Below are positions 12,371 through 21,400 of a stretch of DNA of 64,000 nucleotides, in pieces. The translations under genes and the position numbers were made by a program. This DNA is from Clusia tigrina (Eukaryota; Arthropoda; Insecta; Diptera; Clusiidae), in NCBI GenBank assembly GCA_920105625.2, contig OV050030.1, positions 210,164,325 to 210,228,324 of the forward strand, given 5' to 3'. Positions within the stretch are counted from its first letter, which is position 1, and each line of letters starts with the position of its first letter. The notes under the pieces are model-generated. The model was not told the origin of the DNA. It saw nothing but the letters and a program-made list of their open reading frames with translations, and ran no database searches.

Positions 12371-12518
12371 TACACTAGTTTACATAATACAATTTTTTTC
12401 ATGTACATTTGATGAGCGGTGACTTTTCTTATGTATTTTCATCTGCTGAATTCGAAAATCAAGGTTAAATTTTTTTCATGGAATAGTTTTTGAGATATTG
12501 TAATTTTTGTATTTTTTC
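12371..12518 (+). mobile_element. left end of CACTA-ended element, cut by the tandem junction
   Basis: The sequence starts CACTAGTTTACA right after TTAATTAAATA, exactly as at 14,802, and follows the left terminal repeat until 12,518, where the tandem-duplication junction cuts it. It is a by-product of the duplication, not a separate insertion. Confidence 0.85.
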
Positions 12519-13130
12519 CGTAGACAAAAGTTTTTGGTGGAGTCCTTTCGTTATTGCAAATTCTAGTAAGTCCGGGATCTTCCGTTGATCCGTAGGCCAG
12601 TAAGTGAGTTTACCAGAACACACGTAGACAATTTTGTTACGCCGATTCGTCAAGGCGTAATATAACTGTTACCCCCTTGGGATTTATAAGGCGTGAACCC
12701 TAATGCGTATGTTTAGCGTTGTAATCACCGGCTGCTATACAGTTTTCTCCCAATGACTTGAAAATAATTTCAAACTGAGCTGTTATGATAGTGTGTCTAG
12801 CTGGGCAATAAACAGATGATATCGTTATGTTGGCGTCCCAACATTGCGGGCAGATGGAGGTCGCTTGGAGATATTCCTTGTCGTAGTTTTCTAGTGAGTG
12901 GTGTTTTATTCGGTCTTTTATGAGTATGCCTGTCCCACCTCGAGCTTTGCCACCGGATGCAACGTTTTGTAGAACTTATAACCTTTTATTTTAAAATTGT
13001 GATTCAGAGTAAGATGAGTTTCAGAAATGAGTAATATGTCTATTTTGCTGTTAAGAAGGAAATTTTGCACTTCAAGTTGGTGATGGCTAATACCGTTCGC
13101 GTTCCAATGACAAATTTTTAACGTATTCAT
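12519..13130 (-). pseudogene. Jockey ORF2, 5' part only, copy B2
   Basis: The second tandem unit holds only the endonuclease start of ORF2: ICHWNANGI and ISETHLTLNHNFK at 12,918-13,130, then the broken middle part to YWPTDQRKIPDLLEF (about 12,600). After about 12,519 the frame runs into the terminal repeat of the DNA element. The RT is absent. It shares the frameshift after FYKTLHP with copy B1, showing that the damage predates the duplication. Confidence 0.9.
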
Positions 13131-14630
13131 TTGTTTGCAAGTATGGATTTCAAAAGTTGATTTTGATTATTTATTAGCTCTTGCATCATTGATTGCATTG
13201 AGGACATGAACTGTGTCATACATTGCGTTAAGGCTAAGAGCACTGTCTCTAGATTTTGCTTGTTATTGGTATTTGAATTTTCAGTTAAATTTGATTTCAG
13301 TGCATCAGAGTAACTCATGACAGGTGGAGCATGTTTGTCCTTGAACGTAGTCGGGATTTGGTGTCGAGGTGCTACGTAAGTAACTTCTTGTCGACTTCTA
13401 TCCTTCTGTTGGCGCATTTTATTTTTCAGCTCAGCATACACTGGGCAACCTCAATAGTTTGCTGTATGACTTCCGCCGCAATTATTGCATTTTTTAGTAA
13501 AAACATTTTCATTTTTTTTATCGACAGTAGAGGCAGAGGATGGGTGGACGTCACCACAGCCAACGCAAATGGGGCGTAGGGTGCAATATGATTTGGTATG
13601 ACCAAACTCCTGGTAGTTTGTACATTGTACATTGCGTTTGTGGGGTTCTTCAACTGAAATTCGGCGGTGCATAAGGTATCGCATATTATAGATTGGATGG
13701 AATTCGTTTTTTTGCTGCTTTCTTGATTCTGGTTCAAGCTCCACTCGGAACATTGGTTGTGGCATATTATTATTATTTTTTATATTAAATATGGATTTTG
13801 GGTTGAAACCGGCTTCGATCAGTGCTTCTTTCACCTCAGATTGGTCGACATCTGATTCTATTCCTTTTAATACGACAATCAAACCTTTACTGCATTACGT
13901 ATAATAATTTTTTTTTACTACTGTCAAGGTAGTTGATTGCCAAGCGATAATTTTTGTCTGTATAGATCTGAATATTTGTTTCGTGTAGGTCACCCTTCTT
14001 TAGTGCAACTATATGGAAGTTCTTTTGCCCTATCAAGCTAGATAGTCTAGAGACCAGCATATTAGAGCTGCGTTCGCGCAGATAAATTGGGGGAGGTTTG
14101 ACTTCTTTAAGTATTTCTGTACCTTAATTTTTTTGGTCTGGATCTGCTACATTATCGGCAAGCAAGGCAAAGCGATTTTGGCTCGGTACTGTGTTGGTGC
14201 ATTCTTCATATTTATTTGGTTTATACATTTTTTTGGGGGTTTTTCTCATGTTTTTAAACGGACTTAGCTTTCGCTTAATATTTATATAGCGGTCCATGCC
14301 AGTCTGTATTGCTGCACTATTCTGTTTTGCAGTTTGTTTAATGTTGTTGGTTAATGCTTTGTTGGTGGCTGTAGCGGTTAATTTGTTTGCTGTGGAGAGA
14401 GCAGATAGTGAATTAGCGCCTAGGCGCTGAATATCATCAGTTTTTGAAACTATGCTGATTGCTTTACTGTTTAGTGTACGCTGAGCTTTCATCACCAAAC
14501 GTTCGGGCAACTGCTCAAGCATCAAATTGTCTGCGTCGTTAGAGAGCATCAGATCGTTGCTCACATTGTACGATGCGTTATCTGCCTTAGCGAGCTTACG
14601 CTCTGGTTGGGGAGAGCGTAATGTGCTCAT
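13127..14630 (-). pseudogene. Jockey ORF1 (gag-like), copy B2
   Basis: Near-exact copy of the ORF1 at 10,697-12,200 with the same frameshifts: N-terminal half 14,124-14,630, RRM-like and first knuckle part 13,451-13,882, shifted knuckle region 13,426-13,737, C-terminal helical tail 13,127-13,441. One visible coding difference is Val instead of Glu in the FRVELEPES segment (near 13,744). It ends on the same ATGA overlap with the ORF2 start. Confidence 0.9.
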
Positions 14631-14801
14631 AGCACGCCCTCTCAGCTATTGTTTGTTTACAGTTTATGTTTATGTTTATGTGTGTGAGTTTTCGTTTCAA
14701 TACTTACTTGAAGCACCTTTTATTTATTTTATGTTTAAGTTTTTTGTTAAATTTTAATTTTTTATTTTTTTTGGAGTCTCTGTCTCAGATTTAATTAAAT
14801 A

Positions 14802-15601
14802 CACTAGTTTACATAATAAAATTTTTTTCATGTACATTTGATGAGCGGTGACTTTTCTTATGTATTTTCATCTGCTGAATTCGAAAATCAAGGTTAAATT
14901 TTTTTCATGGAATAGTTTTTGAGATATTGTAATTTTTGTATTTTTTCGACGTTTTTTCACGTGACAAATCATATCTCGAGCTAGAAATGTCCGATTGGGT
15001 CGTTCTTGATACCCAATGCAAGGTATTGAGATGACGAACAAACATGTATAATCGGATCTTTGATTGGTAAAGCGGATCGATGAAAATGGGGCACATTTTC
15101 AAAAAAATTATATTTTACAGTGATTCTCTGCCGGCGGAAAACTACAAATCGATGAAAAAAACGTCTGGTTTCTCCTCATATACGTAAAGATGATACTATA
15201 GCGTAAGAACTGAGACCAACTAGAAGAAAATCTACCAAAAAATGACAAAGTTATTAGCAATTGAGTGAATAAATCCACTCCATATTTTCCAAAATGCCTA
15301 AAAAAAACGAGAATTTAAGTGCGTAAACAATCCAAATAATTTCTGTTACGTGTGTGGCAATTTTGTCCTCCAACAAAATAGACGTAGATTCACCGATTTG
15401 GGATTTGGATTTATTCACTCAATTGCTTATAACTTCTAGCTCGAAATATGATTTGTCACGTGAGAAAAGGTCGAAAAAATACAAAAATTACAATATCTTA
15501 AAAACTATTCCATGAACAAAAATTTTACCTTGATTCAGCAGATGAAAATACATAAGAAAAGTCACCTCTCATCAAAGGTACATTTTCGGTGTAAACTAGT
15601 G
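14802..15601. mobile_element. 800-bp long-TIR DNA element with CACTA ends and ATA target duplication
   Basis: The ends are CACTAGTTTACA... and ...TGTAAACTAGTG, flanked on both sides by ATA (14,799-14,801 and 15,602-15,604). Terminal inverted repeats are about 185 bp (14,802-14,986) and 168 bp (15,434-15,601), well matched by eye. A second inverted pair lies inside (15,248-15,278 with 15,406-15,435), so the right half folds on itself. There is no coding capacity. CACTA ends with a 3-bp target duplication are the signature of the CACTA/EnSpm superfamily; a different superfamily with similar ends cannot be excluded. Confidence 0.8.
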
Positions 15602-15699
15602 ATATTGATTGCCAGATTTGGCTTATCACCTTATCGCACTTGATTTGAACAAAATTTTTTTAAAATACTCTAAAAATTACGGAGCCCGAAAAAAACACA

Positions 15700-16930
15700 T
15701 CCGCTCACTTTGAAACGTAAATATATATAGTTATAGTTATTCTATGAAAATTAAAGTGATACACCTGTGTATAGTAGCCCCGGTCGGTTGTCATATAGAG
15801 AAATGGTCGAAGTAAAGATGATGATTTGCTAGCTCGTCCAGAGAAAACGGTGAATTGAGAATGTATGTGGATTACCGTGCATTAAATAAAACTAAAATTT
15901 GAGAGCACTACCAGATACCTTTGATTGAGGACTGTGTGGAATATTTAGGTAGGAAACGGTTTTTTAGTACTCTCGATTTTGAAAGTGGATTTCATAAGGT
16001 GCCTATGCAAGACGATCCGATTCCATTAACATCTTTCGAAATCCCGGTGGGTCAATATGAGTATTGCTATATGCCATCCGGGTTAATTAATGATCCACCC
16101 GTTTTCCAAAGGTTGATCAACCAAGTGTTAAAGTCGCTAATTGATGCGAGGCTACAAGGACTATATTTGAACATTGTGATTTATTGTCTGAAGCCGGGTG
16201 AAAATTGAATTGGAAAAAGTGTAAGTTTGGGTGTTGTGAATTGGAATCTTTGGGTTCTTGTGTCATTGAGAAAAGAATAAGGCAAAATGCCGCACATTTA
16301 AATGCGATCAGAGATTATGCTCTGCCTAAGAGTATAAAGGGTGCCCAGCATTGTGTAGGTCTATTTTCATATTTTAGAAGATTTATCCACGAGTATTCCA
16401 AGATATCAAAGAAAGGATGGGCAGTTTTTCCGGACAGAAGTCTGTATGAATTTTGAAATGCTTAAGAAGAAATTGTTGAAGCCCCAGTGTTTGTGTCTTC
16501 GACCCGAAACGAGAAACAGAGTTACTTACCGAAGCCAGCTCTCATGCTTATGGTGGCATCCTACTACAGAAGAAAGCTGATGGTAAATTTCACACAGTGG
16601 CATATTATTCCAGGAAAACGCTATCACAGTTTTGAAACGTGGACGTTGCCCATCGTGATTCCTTTAGAAAGATTCAAAACTCTGTTGGAAGGAATCCCAC
16701 TGATTGTAATTCCCTAGTAGATGCCTTAGATAAAAAGCAAATTAATTCGAGAAACAGAGTTACTTACCGAAGCCAGCTCTCATGCTTATGGTGGCATCCT
16801 ACTACAGAAGCAAGCTGATGGTAAATTTCACACAGTGGCATATTATTACAGGAAAACGCTATCACAGTTTTGAAACGTGGACGTTGGCCATCGTGATTCC
16901 TTTAGAAAGATTCAAAACTCTGTTGGAAGG
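15700..16930 (+). pseudogene. Gypsy 1 pol, reverse transcriptase and RNase H part, dead
   Basis: Plus-strand Ty3/Gypsy pol. The frame starts at about 15,850 with RMYVDYRALNKTKI, one stop (15,900), then IPLIEDCVEYLGRKRFFSTLDFESGFHKVPM and QYEYCYMPSGL. The catalytic YxDD box is damaged: where YLDDIVI is expected the sequence reads YLNIVIY (about 16,168-16,188). RNase H follows in broken frames (SSHAYGG-like and HTVAYYSRK-like segments, about 16,540-16,625). The element continues after the BEL/Pao insertion at 25,620. Its 5' LTR may lie in 15,605-15,780, but I could not define its ends. Confidence 0.85.
16511..16930 (+). repeat. 238-bp tandem duplication inside Gypsy 1
   Basis: The RNase H segment starting GAGAAACAGAGTTACTTACC occurs at 16,511 and again at 16,749. 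The first unit runs to AAATTAATTCGA (16,750). The second is interrupted at 16,930 by the BEL/Pao element and resumes at 25,615-25,680 with the same end, AAATTAATTCGAG. The join shares CGAG. Two base changes near 16,812 and 16,888 separate the units, so the duplication is older than the BEL/Pao insertion. Confidence 0.9.
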
Positions 16931-17489
16931 TGTTGCGCTGTGTGGACACGCTTTCCAATTCCATTTTAAATTGTTTAAATAAATTAGTTTTTTGTTACCT
17001 TTAAATTTTCACTTTTAATTTTAGTGTCTGAGAAAAGTGGCAATGCAAAGATCCTTTTCTTTTAAAGGGTAAAAATTACAGATCACTTAAAATTTATTTG
17101 CCTAAATTACAGTTTTTCTTAGAACTTATACTTAAACTTTATTTGCCGAAATTACAGTTTTTCTTAGAACTTATACTTAAACTTTATTTGCCGAAATTAC
17201 AGTTTTCCTTAGAACTTATACTTCTCACACTTAAATGCTTTCTTTAACGTCTGTCACACGTTTCGTGATTGACTGCCGGACATCAACTGGTTCGGCACGC
17301 AGTATTGCCGACCAGCTCTCCTCCGCTGCTTGCGTCAGCACTCTCCTCAAAATAAAGATGGCTGCGGCCTGCTACACGACTTTGGCGGGACCCAATGAGG
17401 CGAATTCTCTCCGCACTGAGCCCCGCGCAGAGTCGCATGGTGACGGTGAGCAGGCAGCAGCCGTTGACAGGAGGGCTCCGGCGCGAACA
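16931..17489 (-). repeat. BEL/Pao 3' LTR
   Basis: 559 bp, TGTTGCG...GCGAACA on the plus strand, matching the other LTR throughout. It holds a three-unit array of 45 bp (about 17,087-17,225; unit core TTTATTTGCCGAAATTACAG) and a GC-rich right half. The LTR carries the promoter and the polyadenylation region of the element. The GC-rich half lies at the element's transcription-entry side on the minus strand. Confidence 0.95.
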
Positions 17490-17502
17490 TGCCGCCCCCC
17501 TT
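17490..17502 (-). promoter_or_regulatory. polypurine tract of BEL/Pao
   Basis: Read on the minus strand, CAAGGGGGGCGGCA directly precedes the 3' LTR. A purine-rich run at this place primes plus-strand DNA synthesis in LTR elements. Its position fits exactly; function is inferred. Confidence 0.7.
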
Positions 17503-17560
17503 GCAGTATTGCAAAAGAGATGACGACCTATTCCCGCCGGCTCCCATCCTGGTGCACCCC

Positions 17561-18223
17561 TCAATGTAAGAGGCGATGATGCCGCCGGTGGCACCGGGAG
17601 CACCCCGGCTGTTCGCAGCTGTGGGTGAAGTGTTTCACCCCCAGGCACACGAAACACAGCTTCCGGTTTCCGACCGCATCTCTCCTGCGCCGCGAGGACA
17701 AGGACAGGAACTCCTTGCACACTGCGATGGTGTGCCCCCAGCGCTTGCACATCTCGCACGGGCGTTGGGGAGCCGCCGTCGGGTGTACGGCTACCGCTGC
17801 TGTTTGGGCGGTTGCAGCCACCAGTGGGGCGCGCGATGTCGCAGCCTCCACTGCGGCGCGGGACATCGGATGGGGCGTCCGTGGTGCAACGCCCCCTGGC
17901 GTGGACCCCCGGTTGGGAAGGCGGCGGACGCTCATCGGCCCCGTCGGTAGCGAACGCGTGGCAGATGATGCAGACCGGGCTCGGGGACGCGATGGCGACA
18001 CTGCCGCTGTAGTGGTGGCCTCAAGATGGTCATCGTGGGCGCGAGCCGGCGCCACTGCTCCCGGAGGGCGGTATGTTGCAGACCCTTGTAGCATCACGGG
18101 GGCTGGGAACACCAACTGTACCCGCGGAGCACAGGTACGGCACGGCCCGATGTAGCGTGTTCCACGCCAGTCAGCTCTGCACGATGGGAAGTTCTGTGGA
18201 AAATCAAATTTGTAATTAGGCAT
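17561..18223 (-). CDS. extra 3' ORF of BEL/Pao with a second nucleocapsid-like zinc-knuckle module
   Basis: 220 residues from a true ATG (18,223). Residues 1-135 are rich in Pro, Ala, Arg and Ser. The C-terminus has CEMCKRWGHTIAVC, then after 20 residues CFVCLGVKHFTHSC, then CSRCHRRHHRLLH. The same element's gag has the same three-part order with the same 20-residue spacing (CKICTLPGHRVSHC ... CVNCLKGDHRVSNC ... CFTCQERHHTLLH), but the residues differ widely. So it looks like a diverged second nucleocapsid, sitting where env lies in some LTR elements. A strong 3' splice site (TTTGATTTTCCACAG on the minus strand, exon from 18,193) falls in frame at codon 11, so it may be made from a spliced RNA. 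The region is GC-rich, unlike its surroundings. No membrane segment is seen, so it is not an envelope protein. Function unknown; RNA binding is a reasonable guess. Confidence 0.75.
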   Translation of the reverse strand: MPNYKFDFPQNFPSCRADWRGTRYIGPCRTCAPRVQLVFPAPVMLQGSATYRPPGAVAPARAHDDHLEATTTAAVSPSRPRARSASSATRSLPTGPMSVRRLPNRGSTPGGVAPRTPHPMSRAAVEAATSRAPLVAATAQTAAVAVHPTAAPQRPCEMCKRWGHTIAVCKEFLSLSSRRRRDAVGNRKLCFVCLGVKHFTHSCEQPGCSRCHRRHHRLLH

Positions 18224-18461
18224 GTGCTTACGAGAAGGCTAGTATTAAAGGTTAGGATACTACTGGTAGGAAATATAACTTTTTCAAGACTACATTCTAT
18301 CCCGTGGCATAGCCAGGCGAGATCTACTGCTACCGTTTTACGAGAAAGGCTAGTGATTCCATGGAAGAACCGAGGTATACATACAACAGGAAAGGCTACA
18401 AACTAGAGGCTACAAAGGATGGGACTAGCTACGGAAACGACCAAAAGCCCGTATGCCGGGA
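18224..18461 (-). other. pol to 3' ORF spacer in BEL/Pao
   Basis: 238 bp between the pol stop and the ATG of the 3' ORF, without coding signal. It contributes the polypyrimidine tract of the splice acceptor at 18,193-18,207. Confidence 0.5.
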
Positions 18462-21400
18462 TTACTCAGCCTGCACTCCCGCTCGAGGGAGTAGAACCAT
18501 CTTGTTGACGGGTCTCGTAACGGTTCCGCGTGCTGTCCGCACTTTCGCGACTCGCACTCTGCCGTCTGAGCCCGGGTGAACCTCAGTGATCCTTCCCAAT
18601 CGCCATTCGTTTGGGGGAACGTGGTCATCCTGGAGTACCACCAGATCTCCGTTAGCTGCATTATCTTGGATAGTCTTCCACTTTGTCCTGCGCTGGCACT
18701 CCAGAAGATACTCATGTTTCCAACGTATTGAGAACTGCTGGGAGAGAACTTGAAGCCTACGCCATCGATTAAGAATAGAAAGAAAAGGGGTGGACTCCTC
18801 CGAGACGGCTGGTGCAAGAAGTGGTCCCCCTACTAGAAAGTGCCCTGGTGTAAGTGGTTGGAGGTCGTCGGGATCGTCACTGAGTGCGCTAATTGGTCGA
18901 GAATTCAGGCATGCCTCTACGCGGGCTAGTACCGTTGCTAACTCCTCATACGTGTACCGGATCTGCCCACCCACTCGTTTGAAATGGTGTTTGAAGCTCT
19001 TTACTGCGGCTTCCCACAGTCCTCCCATATGGGGAGCGTTTGGAGGAATAAAATGCCATTTCAATTGGTGAAACCAATGCTGCGTGGTCGCCTGGTCCTT
19101 AGCTTCTCGAATCACACGTGCGAACTCCATGCGCACTACCTTTTCTGCTCCCACAAAATTCTTTCCATTGTCGGAATAAATGTTATGTGGGCACCCCCGT
19201 CGCCCAATGAATCTAGACAGGGCGGCTAAAAAGGCCTGGGTAGTTAAATCCGTGGTAGCTTCTAAATGGGCGGCCTTGGTGGCAAAACACACAAAGATGC
19301 ACACGTAGCCTTTCGTCATTTTACACCCCCGCCCTTGAAATGTTTTAATTTCAAAAGGGCCCGCAAAGTCAACCCCCGCGGTGGCGAAAGGACGAGACAG
19401 GGTGGTGCGTTCAGGGGGCAAAGGCGCCATGATCTGGCTCAATCTACGTTTCTTTTCTACCAGGCAAGTTTTACATCGTAAAATGGTACCCTTGACTAGA
19501 ACCTTTGCGCGTGGAACCCAGTATTGAGTTCGAAGGAGCCGAAGCATAAACTGGTTTCCCCCATGCAAAGAAATTTGGTGAATGAACTCAACGAGCAGTC
19601 GTGTAAATTGTCCGTGGTACGGCAAAATTTGTGGGTGCCGTTCGGAGAACGGGATCTGAGTGGAATGCGCTAGGCGTCCATTCACTCGAATCGACCCATC
19701 GGAATGAAGGAAGGGGTTCAAGGTGAGCAGAGAACTCGAGTTGGAAATGGGTTGCCCGTTCTGCAGGCGTTCATACTCCTCGGGGTAATACATCTGCTGC
19801 GTTATGGTCGTCACGAGCAGTGTAGCGGCAACAATCTCTGCAGTCGTGATAGGCGATCCCGGGGGTGGGGCGTGGTCACGTCGTTTTCGTATAGCGTATC
19901 TAAAAAAGCGCTGGATATAGCACACAACCCGCAGTGCTCGCGGCAACGATGAGAAACGCAGCATCAAGTCATCGTGCTGTTTGACCTGGATGGTATGTGT
20001 AGCAACGTTGCGTTGTTCTTCCAGGGCGTCCGGGTTAGCGATTTTCGAAGGCTGAGGCCAGGAATTTGAGTCGTGGATAAGCCATCCCGGACCATTCCAC
20101 CATAAATGACTATGAAGAAGGGCTGCTGGAGTTACCCCCCGACTGGCAAGATCAGCCGGATTGTCTGCAGACCTGACATGTCTCCAACATTCTACACCTA
20201 CTTTACTGGAAATGGTGGTAACCCGATTAGCTACGAAGGTTTTCCACATGTGCGGGGACTTCTGGAGCCAAGCCAAAACTATGGTCGAATCCGTCCAACA
20301 AAACAAGTTATTGGAGGTGACCCCCACCCTTGTCCGGAGTGCCGCCACCAGCTCGGATAACAATACCGCGCCACAGAGTTCTAAGCGAGGTAAGGATAAC
20401 GTCTTAAGAGGCGCGACCCGCGACTTAGCCACTAATAAGTGGGATGTGACAATATCGTCGTACTGGCACCGCACATACAGCGCGGCGGCGTATGCCGCTT
20501 GCGAAGCATCACAAAATGCATGGAACTGGATATCTACATCCGGTGCAGACCCCACCCATCGAGGAATTCGAATCTGTGAGATGTCGTCATAAGCCCCTAA
20601 AAATTCCTTCCAACGATTGGATGACGCGAGGGTCAGCGATTCGTCCCAGTCAGTTTTGTCCCCCCAAATTTGTTGCATCAAAATCTTGGCCACGATCACA
20701 ACAGGTGCCAGCCATCCGGCTGGATCAAACAGTTGAGCTATAATCGATAGCACCTTGCGTTTGGTGGCTCGTGGGTCAAAGCAAATGGGCTGGAGATGAA
20801 AGTAGAAATGATCAGTCTTTGCATTCCACCGAATTCCTAGTGTCTTAGTTAAACTCGCTTCATCCAGCTTCAAAAAATCCTCTCGGAGTAAGTGGTCCGG
20901 AGGCAAAGAGGAGAGAATGGCTTCCGTATTAGCTGTCCACTTTCGCATGGAGAAGCCGGCAGAGTCGAGTGCACGGATCAACTCGTCTCGAGTCTGTATT
21001 GCTGCGTTTACATCATGTGTGCCGACCAAGGCGTCGTCCACGTACATACATTCACGCAGTACCCGGGCTGCTAAGGGTAAGTCCTCCTCGACATCCGTCG
21101 CGAGCTGTTCCAATGTCCTAATCGCTAAGTACGGTGCACAGTTGACTCCGAAGGTAACCGTTTGTAGCTCGTAATCGGAGACTGACGCTGCAGGAGAGGC
21201 CCTAAAGACAATTCGCTGGTAAGGGGTGTGCTTTGGAGCTACTCTAATCTGCCGATACATCTTTTGCAGATCCCCATTAAAGACGAACTGAAACATTCGC
21301 CATCGCACGATAAGTTGTGTCAAGTCAGCCTGCAAGGTGGGACCCGTATATAAGACATCATTCAAACTGAGGGTGCTGGTGGTTGCTTGAGACGCATTGA

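Larger units (their letters stand above)
10089..14948. repeat. 2430-bp tandem duplication, two units
   Basis: Units are about 10,089-12,518 and 12,519-14,948. Each carries the Jockey ORF2 5' part, all of ORF1, the 5' UTR and the left end of the CACTA-ended element. Only a few differences are seen (for example 11,314 versus 13,744, and 10,428 versus 12,848), so identity is above 99%. The junction at 12,516-12,520 shares TTC between the two joined ends, as expected for end-joining or replication slippage. It breaks ORF2 after the endonuclease start. A false duplication in the assembly is an alternative. Confidence 0.9.

Noticed and set aside
15248..15435. Possible CRISPR-like or tandem-repeat array near 15.3 kb
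   Set aside because: The repeated pieces are inverted, not direct, and are explained as inner arms of the CACTA-ended element.
17625..18155. 176-codon plus-strand frame in the GC-rich end of the BEL/Pao element
   Set aside because: Lies opposite the zinc-knuckle ORF. GC-rich DNA has few stops, and the frame has no domain.
17561..18223. Envelope protein in the 3' ORF of the BEL/Pao element
   Set aside because: No signal peptide, no membrane segment and no fusion-like region; the cysteines form zinc knuckles.
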